DNA from: Sphagnum magellanicum
Taxonomy: Eukaryota; Streptophyta; Sphagnopsida; Sphagnales; Sphagnaceae
Length of the DNA stretch: 64,000 bases
Direction: 5' to 3'
Assembly: GCA_021904315.1 (NCBI GenBank)
Contig: CM038920.1
Location: 11,966,001 to 12,030,000, forward strand
Of this stretch, positions 24,155-35,434 are shown in pieces (position 1 is the first letter of the stretch; every line of letters begins with the position of its first letter). The notes beneath the pieces were generated by a model that searched no databases, was not told the origin of the DNA, and was given only the letters and a program-made list of their open reading frames with translations. The translations under genes were made by a program, and so were the position numbers.

Positions 24155-25960
24155 CCACCCATCAATAGACTAGTTGGAGAGGACAAGCAGCCTGTGGACC
24201 TGTCAAAAGGTGATTTCTTTTGAAACTCTCATGTAGTTTGTCCAAGGAATTTGTTGAATTGTAACGCTGGTGTGAGCAACAGACTCCAAAAAGTCTGTAC
24301 TTTTCTGCATTAAGGTCAGCCATTGTGATGCATTTGGTGGAAGATGTGCATTTTAGGCTTTTCATGAGACAAGCTTTTAATTAATGTGTCTAGGAACCTC
24401 AAAGACAGACACTTAGCAAAGAGCAAGAAACTGATGAAAGTGAGATGCGAAATCCTTTGATGATGCAGCATTGTGTAAGAGGAAGCACCGACAAATCAAG
24501 AGCTTAACAGATCCTGCACCATCGACAGTTGTTTGTGTAAAAGGAAGGACCAACAAATCAAGAGCTTACACATATTGCACCATCAACATTCATGAAGCAT
24601 TCCTGATGTATGTAAATCCATCACCTGACCTTTGGAGGGTATTGAAGTGCAGTAGTAGGTAGTTGTGCAGAATTTTGGAAGGTGATGTGTGCACTTTTTT
24701 TTTGTGTACCTTCTTTTTAATTTGAGTGAATATCTTCATGGCAGAGCTCATATATTGGAGACTGGAACTCACCATGCAGGTTGCTTGTGAGATTTCAACC
24801 TCAGGAAATCACAAAGAGAAGCAGTTCATGAAATGGGCAAAAGGAAGTTGCAATCAACTGCAGTGAGGAACTTGTGCTGAAGGTAGGTGCTAAATATTAT
24901 TCAAATGCAAGAGAGTTCAAAAAAGAGTGCTGATTCCGGGATAATTAATATTGTTGGAAATATTATGGTACACTGAAAGCCTCTGCAACGCAATCTGCTT
25001 AATTGATCCCCATTTGTGCTACAAGGCACTATAGAAGATTAATTTGGAGTGGGCGCAATAGTTATTGTTGTTGTGGCCAGGCTTTCAGAACACTGTCCTC
25101 ATGCTGAGATATATGGCCAAGAATCTATACCAGTCTCCTATCAGGTCTCTACATGAAAGGCACAGATGCTCGTCACATAAATTTACTAATTAACCTGCCA
25201 ATTGAAGGTTTGTCACTAGAGTCCTCATCAACTGTTCTCACAGATTCTGACATCAAATATCTGGGACCTAGTGCTTGCAGGCAACATACTTTCTCAATAT
25301 GGGAATGTAAATTGCCTTCCACAGATTCTAAACATTCATGAATTTTTGGTCTGTCAGTACAACAGGAACTTGTGGAATTGTTGAAAACTGAGCAAACATA
25401 TGCTCCTATCTATGCCCATTGGGAGATATGTTTTTAAAAGTGCATGTTAATAAGTCCTTGCCACCATCTAGTGTTGACAAGGAATGGTATTGTACACATG
25501 ATTACCTAAATATGCGAATTGATTGTTGTTGTAAGACATTATGTAAGGATGTACACTCTTTTGGACATGTGAAAACTAGACAGGAATTGGCATTACTGAA
25601 AGACCATTGAATGGTTTCCGAGTTTGCAATAAGCTGAAAGAGTCTCCCTAAAACTGAAACTAGTGTGATGGAAATAAGGGGTTTACAATATAGGTTACCG
25701 AGGTGGAACCTTGATAACTCAGTTGTGATTAGTTCATAAATGAGTCATAATCTCGTAACATGTTTCCAATGAATGGTGCACAGTTGGGTGGTGCTGGATC
25801 ACATAATCTCCTTTTAGGATGCTAATAATTCTCACACAGTGAAGTGTCATTCATAATTTGGCTATGGTATCAGTAAGCTGCAACTTAAAAAATTGTAGAT
25901 CTGTCTCAAGGATCAATTCTAGAGTCTGGAAACAACACATAATTCAACCTTGTAGGGTAT
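24155..25960. other. Region after the NYN gene, no gene recognised
   Basis: Probable 3' UTR at the start. Base composition resembles the gene island, but the short frames (for example 25153-25341 and 25419-25610) have no recognisable domains and no convincing splice-linked coding blocks. It includes a 62-bp tandem duplication, listed separately. Confidence 0.45.
24471..24594. repeat. 62-bp tandem duplication
   Basis: Units 24471-24532 and 24533-24594 share 'ttgtgtaa', 'acaaatcaagagctta' and 'tgcaccatc' in register at a 62-bp period, with scattered differences. No coding role is evident. Confidence 0.75.
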
Positions 25961-26194
25961 GTAGATGTTGGCCAGAGTGAACCAGCACCCACGAATTCAC
26001 GAGTTGGCCGTTTTGTCCATAGGATGGGCTGCATTCTTTCATCCAGTTCCTGACCCTGCATTAACATTGTACACAGTCAACCTTTTTTGGCTGCTGACCT
26101 TTCACCCATTTTTTTGGGCGGTGTTTTTTTCCAACCCTGACCATACTACCCTCCAACCTAGCTACATTTTTTACCTATATCTTGGCCCTACCTA

Positions 26195-26665
26195 GCAACC
26201 CTCTATCTTTTTGTGACTAAATCTCTCTCTTGACAAAAAATTTATTTATTTTTTGCTAAACCTCTACATGAAGGCAAAACCTATCTCTCTTCTTGACTAA
26301 GTTTTTACCTTTCAACAAAACCTCTATATCTTCTTGACTAAGTTTTTACCTTTCAACAAAACCTCTATATCTTCTTGGCTAAACTAATATCTCTCAACCA
26401 AACGTCTATCTTTTTTTGGCTAAACTTTTACCACTTGGAAAAACTTTCAATTCTTCCTTGCTAAACTTATAGCTCTTGACAAAACCTCCATCTTTTCATA
26501 GCTAAACCTCTGCATGTTGGGAAAACTTCTATTTCTTTTTGGTTAAGCATCTATCTCTTAATTAAACTTTTATTTCTTCATGGCTAAACTTTTATCAACA
26601 AAACTTTTGTTTCATCATGGCTAAGCTTATACATATTGACAAAACCTTTACATCTTCTTGAATTA
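26195..26665. repeat. Minisatellite, about 41-bp unit
   Basis: About eleven degenerate units built on 'aaaacctctatatcttcttg(a/g)ctaa' plus 'ttttacct'. Units 26290-26330 and 26331-26371 are identical 41-mers, so at least one duplication is recent. The other units vary in length and sequence. No coding content. Confidence 0.75.
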
Positions 26666-26719
26666 TCTCAAAAACTATTTTTTCAAAAAAAAATTTGACA
26701 AATCTTTTTGGTGAACATG

Positions 26720-26945
26720 TTCACCTAGCTATCCTATTAACCTAACTACATTATTGACCTAAGTTGCTTCTTATTTACGTATATACCTACCTACCTAACC
26801 AGCAACCTACCTATTCACCTATTTTTGAACTTACCTACATAACTGCTTACTTACCTAACTGCCCACCCAGACACCTACTTATCCACCTATTTACTTATTT
26901 ACCTACTTACCTATTGACCCACCTACCTACCTATCACTTACATGA
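26720..26945. repeat. CCTA/ACCT-rich simple repeat
   Basis: Irregular tetranucleotide-like array of ACCT, TACCTA and ACTTACC. It directly follows the 41-bp minisatellite. An open frame through it (26764-26982) translates to low-complexity Tyr/Leu/Pro/Thr and is not considered a gene. Confidence 0.7.
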
Positions 26946-27970
26946 TGCCAATGTTTACCAATGTATGGTATACATAATATGAACATATTGCATTGAACAA
27001 ATTAACAATCATTTTAACCATATTCAACCCCTTGATGTTCATAAATAGTAGCCTCAAATGTGAATATTGCAAATATGATCAACTTTGCAACATTGGTTTA
27101 ATAACTCCATCTCCACTTTGGACTATTTAATGCAAGTGTACCTAATTTTTGTTAACCTAATTTAATTAAACAATATGCAATAGATTTAACAATTTGATAT
27201 ACCTATTTTAATGATGTATTTAAGCAATGTTGATCTATAGATTTAGGTTTTGGATATAACAAATAATTATGACTGTTGCATCATTTTACATTAATTCAAA
27301 TGAATCCAAGATTATTGGGGGAAAATTATTAGTTAGACATTTAGAGAGCATGATACACTCATTTTATTTCTTCTTTTGAAAAGGAGAGGAAAAAGTCTAT
27401 ACAAGAGGTAATAAACATGCACCATCTTTCATTTTATTTTTTAGTTAATTAGGTTTAGATTGTAAGGCATAAATAGTTAATGTTTTATTTAATTACATTT
27501 AGATATGCTTATATAAATGTTAGGTTTTATGGCATCTATTGTTAGGATTATTAATTTAAAATTTTGTGAAAAAAAATTGGGTTTAATTAGCTTTAAACTC
27601 TATGGCTAATTCTTTCATTCATTAGTTCTTTCCATTTGATTAGCTTTGAACATCATAACATAACAAAATACTATAAAATTATTTTGTTTTCCATTTTTAT
27701 ATGTTTGTATAATTATTAGGTTTAAGAAGCATGTACCATTAGGATTATTAAGGGTTTTGAATCTAGGGGTTTAATGAAATTTGTGTTGATTTATTTTAAG
27801 GTTGTGTCTCAAATTGGGCTAAGACTCATTTGACCATCACATCATCTTTTAACATCAATGGTATGAATTTATCTTTCAATCATGTCCCTTAGTTTTTTTT
27901 TATGTTTTGTTTTTAGTTTAAGAAATTCTGCTTTCCTTGGATGGATTGAACAATGACATCAATTTGCACT
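26946..27970. other. AT-rich spacer, nothing recognised
   Basis: Very AT-rich, repeated 'aggtttaa/aattagg' words, no open frame of note. Confidence 0.5.
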
Positions 27971-27976
27971 AGGAAT

Positions 27977-28355
27977 GTTCCATGTTTGACATATGGATAT
28001 TGAATTTTGGTTTACCCATAAACAATGTGGATTTAGGGTCATAATGTGGGTATTGCATATTTGATGTCCACAAATAATGGAGTTTTTAGTTTGTCATGCA
28101 TGTATTGCATTTCCACCAACCATAGGCAATGGGTTTTTTAATTTGTCATGCGAGTATTGCATTCTTAAGAACCATAAATTGTGGGGTTTTTCATTTGCAA
28201 TGTGGGTATTGCATTTTCACCAACCTTAAGCAATGGGCTTTTTAGCTTGTCATGTGGGTATTGCATTTTCCATCACAATGTGGGTATTATATTTAAATTA
28301 CCCACAAACAATTTGGATTTCAAGTAGACATGTGGGTATTGCATTTCAAATTTAC
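27977..28355. repeat. Minisatellite, about 52-bp unit
   Basis: Seven to eight degenerate units with the core 'tcatgtgggtattgcatt', then 'caccaacc(a/t)taagcaatggg' and 'ttttttagtttg'. Period is about 52 bp in the best units, shorter in truncated ones. The array ends where the MULE-like transposase remnant begins and may be part of that element's 5' region. Confidence 0.7.
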
Positions 28356-28379
28356 ACTTGTGGCCATACCACTTTTGTT

Positions 28380-29820
28380 CAATCTTGGGCTTTTCCACAT
28401 CTAGAGGATGTTTTCTTCTTCCAAGAAATTAGCAAAGTCAATGGGATTCAAGTGCCATTCACCATTGGCATCCAAACACCAATTCAATGTCAATCAATGT
28501 TTTCATGTGGCCATAATGATGTTATTTCAATGGATGCCAAATTTTACACAAATGGCATGTAGTCACATTTGTTCATTTTGATGGGTTTTGATGCGCATCA
28601 CACATGTGTTCCTTTAACATGGATAATTACAAGTTAGCAAATGGTTGAAGATTTGCTCAAATGGTTAAGACCCCTAAAAAAAAAGATGTCATGCATGCCC
28701 AATTGGAAACCATCTTGTTTCATTATTGATGATGCCCTACAAGAGCTAAAGGCATTGCAATGACTACCCAACCCTATGTTAAATTTGTATTTAACATCGT
28801 GCTTGATGATCATTAGTTAATTATTTGAATCCTTCTCATGTTTATGTTACTTGCATACTCAACCAATGCACTAATTTTGTGTTCATTGTATATGCACATG
28901 TAGGACCATTTGGACCATGGACAATGTCCCTATTTGCCTTGTTGTTAGCATATTTTAAAAGCTTAATTTTGAGGTGCAATCTTCAATGATCTCCATGATG
29001 TGATGTACATGTCCATGAACCACAATGAAAGCATTCAAACATTCCAAGAACATGTGAAACAAAAAAATGAAACAATTTTTCAATCAACATTTGCCTAATG
29101 ATGCATGGATAAGTTATTTTTGGACCTATTATTGGTAATTTGATATGTGATCATTTCCAATTTGTCACGTTTGATCATCCACTATATTTTTTCCTTTTGT
29201 TTTTGAAATGTTATTGGGTGGCCATATTCAATTCTTGCAATGTGTGTGGTGTTTTAAAGTTGTGGATGGTTGGTTTTCAACAACTTCCTCATTCCAACCA
29301 AGACACACAAGTGAACATTAAATCATATCATAATGCCTTAACGCATTGGTTTTCTCTTGACACAAAGGGTCTTAAAGGGCACTAAATTGATTGGTTGGTG
29401 TGGAGGTTAACCACAACTATTGCCCACCATTACATGCAAACAATGGAAATGAGAAAAAGAGGGCTCATAAAAAATAAGACTATGGAGGTAATTCTGAGAA
29501 AAAGTGTGGAGAAAGCAACCTTGATCCTACTTACTCATGTTGCCCAACCAGCCTTTGAGAATGGTGGTGCTTGGGTGGTGTGGAACCAACGTTTTGTCAA
29601 TGTCACATACCAAATGACATATCAATTTGCTTTATATCCATGTTGCACATGTGAATGTGTGTTGTAAAAGAAATTATGCAAGCAGTAGATTGTAGTTATT
29701 TTCACATGCACTAATATTACCCAAGAAAACGTCATTCAATATTGTGGAACATGGTATGGATTTGAATGTGGACGTCATGGGCATGAAAACAACCAAGACT
29801 ACAAGATTTCTTAACCAAAA
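28380..29820 (+). pseudogene. Degenerate MULE-like transposase with SWIM zinc-finger remnant
   Basis: Reads as a plant Mutator-like transposase broken by stops and frame changes. From 28380 in one frame come NGIQVPFTIGIQTP, then GHNDVISMDAKF (candidate first catalytic Asp at 28533-28535). PSCFIIDDALQEL follows (second Asp pair at 28728-28733). Stops fall at 28560, 28635 and 28761. A block near 28975-29095 (AIFNDLHDVMYMSMN) is followed by another frame at 29140-29667, containing IDWLVWRLTTTIAHHYMQ, GAWVVWNQ and CCTCECVL. The last matches the CxC half of a SWIM zinc finger. The CxH half reads C-K-Q and follows a stop, so the finger is lost. Terminal inverted repeats were not identified. Family assignment rests on the order of motifs; hAT or another transposase class is less likely because of the SWIM-like end. 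Confidence 0.6.
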
Positions 29821-30100
29821 CAAGAACAAGGGCATGCATAATTATAAATCCAAATCATGAGACAAGAAAAACAAGAACAAGAACAAAACACTTGCAAAAT
29901 AAGAATCCAACAAGATTTTATTACAAAGAAAGAATGTAATAAGGCTATGACAAGAAAACATACCCAAAATTGGTGTTGAACAAATTAAAGGTAAGGTGGA
30001 ATTCTACCTTTATTTATACCTATTAAACACCTAGCTTAAAAAAAATTCTTAACTTTCAACCTACATGTGACCCATGTTCATCCATGTGTGAACTATGAGT
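29821..30100. other. Short AT-rich spacer
   Basis: Contains 'aagaacaagaacaa' low-complexity words; no gene. Confidence 0.45.
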
Positions 30101-30345
30101 AAACTAAAACTCAACTAATAATGGACTAAAATTCAATTAAAAGTGAATTGATAGTTAATTAAGAATTAACTAAAAGTGAATTAAAAATTAACTAAACGTG
30201 AAATAAGAATTAACTAAAATGAACTAATACTTAACTAAGAGTCAACCAAGAATCAACTGGAAGTGACATAAAAGTGAATTAAAACTTAATTAGAAGCTAA
30301 CTAAGAGTGAATTGAAACTAAACTAAAGGTTAAGTACAAGTTTAT
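30101..30345. repeat. Degenerate repeat, 11-12 bp unit (AATTAACTAAAAGTG)
   Basis: About twenty irregular units related to 'attaactaa' and 'agtgaatt'. No open frame. Reads as a decayed short-unit tandem array. Confidence 0.65.
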
Positions 30346-32220
30346 TACAAGGTTGTTGTAATAGTGTGGTCCATTAGTGTAATTGATGCACAAAAGCTAA
30401 TTATGCATATTTGTACAATGAATTGTAGCAATCTTTTGAGATTAAATTTACTTGGTGAAAACTTCATTGGATCAAAAGAAAAACAAGTGGTCAGGGATTC
30501 CATAGGCTTTGTGCATAATAATCATTCCGTGACTAGTCCAAAATACTTGATTTTATGGATGGCTAATGCAAGTGACCCAATGAAGACATGAAATTTGTTT
30601 AGAAGATATGTACATCAATTTCTCATGGGTTATTCAAAACACCTCAAATAAATAGTTGCCTTACTATGTCAACATATCATTATGCATTTGGACTTGAAGA
30701 TGAAAAGATGAGAAATCTAGTTGTTGATCACATGCAACCCAATGGAATAGGTGGGAGGTTGAGTCTTAGGAAAGTGAAGTGAGACATTATGATTCCATCA
30801 AGATGAGGTGTCAATAGGGGTTCAAGGTTGGGCAAAATTACATCATACCTAACCTTGCATTATTCCATAATTATTGTATGGAAAATAAGGACAACCATAA
30901 GGTTCCATTAAAAAAAAAACTATCGATTTTTGATTGGTCTTGGCAACTAGGTTTTAGTTGCAAATAACACTCATGATTAAAAATCAACCCAATAGCAAAA
31001 GACAAGTCACCACCAACTAGAGTTGAAATAGATGAACTTTTGCAACATAAAACACATGTACGTTGATCATGTACATGTATTTGGATGTGTCCATGCAACT
31101 ATGCTTACAATTGTGATGCAACTAGAGTGTCCATCAATGAAAATTTGGCATGTGACAACTCAAAAACCATGCATTATGTGACACATATTCTTGATTAAGA
31201 ATTTCATGTATTTAATGAAAAAAAATGTGCTAGTTGTCACTCATCGAAGGGAAATAATGTAATTCGCATTACAACTAATTATTTGTAGTTGCATATGAAA
31301 ATAAATAAAGTGCTCATAGGATTGCTACATTTACACCCTTGATTCATTTCAATGAATATCATATTAGAGTTAAGGTATCATTTGAAAGTTGAGAGAAGCA
31401 TGGTGATCTTGGTGTATACTACAGCCCTTGGCATTTTCAAGTTCACATACCTAAGGATTGGGCATGATATACCTTTGAATTATTGGTGAACTAGTAAGTG
31501 CCTACATGATTTAAACATTGATGATCACTTTTGGGACCTCTGTGGATTGTTGATTGAAGTATAATAAAAGCTAGATGATCACACAATTATTTCTAAAGTC
31601 TAATTAGGGGTTTATGCAATATGAATGCCACATAGACATAATTAGAATGTTAAACTTATGTTTAAGTATCTCTTCACCATATATGGAGGAAATAGAAATC
31701 AAATACCATGTTACACACAAAAGGTGGAAATAGGGATCCTATGGCATGGTAATATATGTGGAAGTTTTTCAACACACCTTCAAGATTTTTTGAATATGAA
31801 TGCATATATTGAAATTCATGTCCATTTTGACATCCACACAAACCAAAAAAAATTTGTGTGTGAAATCTACCACACACCATGTAAATCATGTTTCCAATGG
31901 AATTTTAAAAATTCGCATTGCTCATCACATGATGACACATTTACTATGCACAATGTGTTGTGCAATGCAAATTGACATTGAGTTTGAATTATTTGGAGGC
32001 AATCGGCATGAGTGACAAAAAAACTAGAAAACCTTTGTTGAACATTCTTTCCAAGGAGTCACCACATTACATTTGTCTCGTTGGATATGAATCATGAACT
32101 TGTGTAGCCTTCATTACCACAACTTTGATTTGAATTTGGTCTTGCATCCACAACATTATCCATGGTTGAACACTTACTTTTGGTTCGGTCATTATATGGT
32201 TACTTTTGTACAGGTGGAAG
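30346..32220. other. AT-rich spacer, nothing recognised
   Basis: Short overlapping frames on both strands (31658-31975 and others) with no conserved residues pattern. The + frame at 31840-31990 is Cys/His-rich (SCFQW, HCSSHDD, CNAN) but shows no known motif and no family support. Confidence 0.4.
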
Positions 32221-32336
32221 GCCTGCTCCAAAGGGCCTGCCCTAATTTGAGGGTCATAGCCCCAAAGGCAGTAGCCTCAGGGTGTATGCTCAAAAATTAG
32301 GAAAGACTCAAGGCCTTCCCAACCCTAAAGTACAAA

Positions 32337-32337
<1 letters not shown>

Positions 32338-32376
<39 letters not shown>
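32338..32376. repeat. (GT)n microsatellite
   Basis: About nineteen uninterrupted GT units. Confidence 0.95.
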
Positions 32377-32379
<3 letters not shown>

Positions 32380-32639
32380 TACCACCAGTTACTTATTAAT
32401 TCCTCTAGGTCATTCCAAATTATTCCCAATGTCTCGGATCATTAAATAGTTCCTTCATGCTTTGTCACATTTGATTGAGGATTAACAAAGTAACAATACT
32501 CATTTTAACTTATCTTCACACATTGCAGAAGCATCTTCAGTAGGTGAAAACTGTAGACAATTCAAGATTCAAGCTGGTAAGTCATCAGGACCCCAAAAAG
32601 AAAGTTCTAGACAAAATTTTGCCACATGCCCTGAACAAG

Positions 32640-33075
32640 TCTAAAGGGGAAATTTTGTCAGTAGGGTCCAAAATTTTGTTGGGCAGGTATTGATGATTGA
32701 AAATCCCAGCTGGTTATACTGGTGGTACTGAATCTTTTCAAAATAAAAACATTCAATACCAGCCTGGTATAGCTATTGGATCCTTTTATTAAAACTCTCA
32801 TACCAGACTCGACCTGGTAGTAGGGTTCCAAGGCTGAATTTTGGCTGGTATGTGACAAGTATATACCTGATATTGAGATTGATATAGCCCTAGTATTAAA
32901 CTGGTATTACCTCCAGTACCTACCAGGCAAGCATTGGTACAAGGCTGGTATTATCTCAAGTGCCTACCAAGCAAGTATTGGTACAAGGCTAGTAGTCTAG
33001 TTGTTGGTTCTTTGATACCATGGCCAGTACCAGTCTATATGCTAGGGCTCCAAGTCCCATACAAGTCCAACACTG
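32640..33075. repeat. CTGGTATTACC-rich degenerate repeat
   Basis: Many scattered copies of 'ctggtat' and its complement 'atacca(g)'. It includes a tandem pair near 32918-33000 of 'agt(a/g)cctacca(g/a)gcaag' plus 'attggtacaaggct(g/a)gta'. Direct and inverted motif copies are mixed, so local folding is likely. Function unknown. Confidence 0.6.
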
Positions 33076-34015
33076 GTAGTGTCACTGTTCACACTCAAAG
33101 TTTTTTTTTCCCCCTCTTTCCATCTCCCCCTTGTTGTTTTTTTTTTCTTGAGGGGGCGGTGTTCGGACTTCCCAGTGCCCTTTTACTTAATTCAGGTCAG
33201 CATTCACTGCAGTTCCTCATATCGTTGTTGTCTGCAGTTGGCAACAACAACTGGTATAACAACATTTTGATGGCAACAGGTCTGATTCAAGAGTCCAGTT
33301 ACATAACTTGGGTCCAACTGTTCTGACACAACAGACTAGAACTACAGACCTAAACAGAGAAAATTAGGCCTGTCCTTTTTGGCCGTTTGTGCATAACAGA
33401 CAAAAGGAAGCGCTACTTTGATTTCACACGTACTTTCATCCCTTATTCGTCCAAGTGAAAGGTCCAAATGGTCAATCCCTGGACAAACTTTTATACTAGT
33501 GTGTACATTCGGTTTTTTTTACTTTCAGTTTTGTGATGCAGCTGAAGTGCATATCACACCACATTTAGCCAAATTTGGTTATAAAAAACATATTAAAGTT
33601 AGAAAATTATGTATCTTTTAGTGGTGGCTACCAGATTTGGAATATCTCTTCTTCTTCTTTTTCAAGATCTGCCAAATTTTTGGCATTTTTTTGGGTTAAG
33701 AATTCATTGTATAGATTGAAATCAGATTTTTCAGGTCAAAAAATTTCAAGGTTTTGCCAAAACATATCAATGCCTTATGATAATGGAGAATATAACAAAA
33801 TTCAAAGACTTGCCTATTAAACTTACCCTTGGTGATATTCATATCTTGAACAAAATGTCCCAACAAAATGTCCCAACTAAGTAGGTGCAACAAGTTAAAT
33901 GTGCACAATCTATGACACGCTCTAACAACTGGATTTATGGACTCCAATGCCCTGACCCGGAACACCCCATTCCCAGTTAACCACCCCTTGATTAGCCAAA
34001 CTTGTTTGATTGAAG
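33076..34015. other. Spacer, nothing recognised
   Basis: Contains T-rich runs and short frames without domain support. A 14-base 'aaaatgtcccaac' duplication occurs near 33850-33880. Confidence 0.4.
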
Positions 34016-34019
34016 AGAT

Positions 34020-34285
34020 GTTGCTATTCTTGGGGCCTTCCCTCCATTCCTCATGGAATGCCACCCTTCCTCAAGATTTCCTTCTATCCCTGGGGCACCC
34101 TAACTCTCCTTCTCCTCGTTAGGGAGGTGCCACTACTCCCTAGGACTTCCTTACATTCTCCTAGGCACCTTAAGTCTCCTCATTGGGGGAGACTTTGCTT
34201 TCCCTTGGACTTCTCTACATTTTTCCAGGCCACCCTAAATCTCCTCACCAAGGAGACACCACTACTCCCCAAGACTACTTGACCT
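34020..34285. repeat. Minisatellite, about 65-bp C-rich unit
   Basis: About 3.5 units with the order 'ct(c/t)cc(c/t)(a/t)(a/g)gactt(c/t)', 'cta(c/t)att', 'ca(c/t)cctaa(a/g)tctcct' and 'gga(g)acaccactac'. It is clearly more C/T-rich than its surroundings. An open frame through it is low complexity and not considered a gene. Confidence 0.65.
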
Positions 34286-34289
34286 TCCC

Positions 34290-35190
34290 AACACTAATAA
34301 TTTTAGATTTTTTGGGAAGTCATTCTTCCCCCATGCATTAGTTTTTCCTTAGAATTGAAGGATGTGGAATTTTTAATTTGTTGGAGTAATTTATTAAATT
34401 AAATTTGCAATTAAACAAACTTCCCACAATCAGCTTCCCTAGGCACAAAAATATTCACTCCTCATTGTTGATTTGCAAATATCAATTATCGATAATTCCT
34501 TCGTAGTTGTTCATCTAGAATGATGTGCAATCACACATCACCATTTTGACAACACATCTATCTAATAATGACTACAACATTTCATTAGCTACCCAAATCG
34601 TTGTTGTTGCAATAATGTTTTGGGTTTTTGCATTAGCAACTATAATTTGTAAAAAGGTGGATTCAATATTTTGGAATGTTGTTCGAGGATCTAATTTTTA
34701 GAGCATTCTTCCTAAAGCATCATCATAATTCCCAAAGCATGGCTTTTCATTTTGCAAGGAGTCCATTACCTTGGGGGCATCATTTAGTGGTGTGCCTAAG
34801 GATGTTGTTGCATTGAATCCATGCAGCACATTTGCATTTGCATTATTTCTTATCATCTTTCTTATTTGGGGAACTTGATTTACATTTGCATTGTTCCATC
34901 TTCGTGTACATTTTTGTTTTTTGCAATTGGTTTAATTTGTTGTCAATCATGTTGACAATTATGTGAAGGTTTCTTGTATTTGTTTTGATTTTGCATTGTT
35001 TGATCATCACTTGATTTAATTTCCATATGTTTTGCTCTTTGTTGTTTTTGTCATTGAAATCTCTTGCATATTCCTTGCAATTTGTTTTAGTTTGTCATAA
35101 ATTCACATTTATATTTATATTTAGGTGATTTTGTATATTATTATTATTATTATTATTATTATGTAGCCAATATTTTGTGTGGATGTGTTC
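34290..35190. other. AT-rich spacer with ATT microsatellite
   Basis: No gene recognised. Contains an (ATT)n microsatellite at 35136-35162 and T/G-rich low-complexity sequence before it. Confidence 0.5.
35136..35162. repeat. (ATT)n microsatellite
   Basis: Nine ATT/TTA units. Confidence 0.9.
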
Positions 35191-35197
35191 CTCAACC

Positions 35198-35434
35198 ATG
35201 TCGAACAAGGATAGTGATGGAGGCAAATCTTTGAAGCGCTAGCATTGCATTGATCAACCAATCACTTTAGATTTCACAAAATATGGTATGTTGTTTTTTT
35301 TGGCACAAGGAGCAGGGAAAGGGGTGAGGCAAAACAATATTGCCCAACACATTTTAAATGAGTGGCAAGAATTATTTTTAAAGATCAATGAGGAGTTGAA
35401 GGAGCAAGTGATAGTATTAGGAAGAAAAAAATAA
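35198..35434 (+). pseudogene. Possible decayed small ORF, unknown family
   Basis: From ATG at 35198 one frame runs 78 codons to TAA at 35432, with a single TAG at codon 15 (35240-35242). The reading is not low complexity (GVRQNNIAQHILNEWQ, then INEELKEQVI), and its helical, Lys/Glu-rich end looks coding-like. I do not recognise it. It could be the start of a transposon-derived frame. The rest of the supposed gene is not visible downstream. Confidence 0.25.

Noticed and set aside
26764..26982. 72-codon + frame rich in Tyr/Pro/Thr/Leu
   Set aside because: Translation of a CCTA/ACCT simple repeat.
27977..28355. Regular repeats considered as a CRISPR array
   Set aside because: Whole units diverge together with no constant-repeat/variable-spacer pattern, and the context is a plant nuclear genome.
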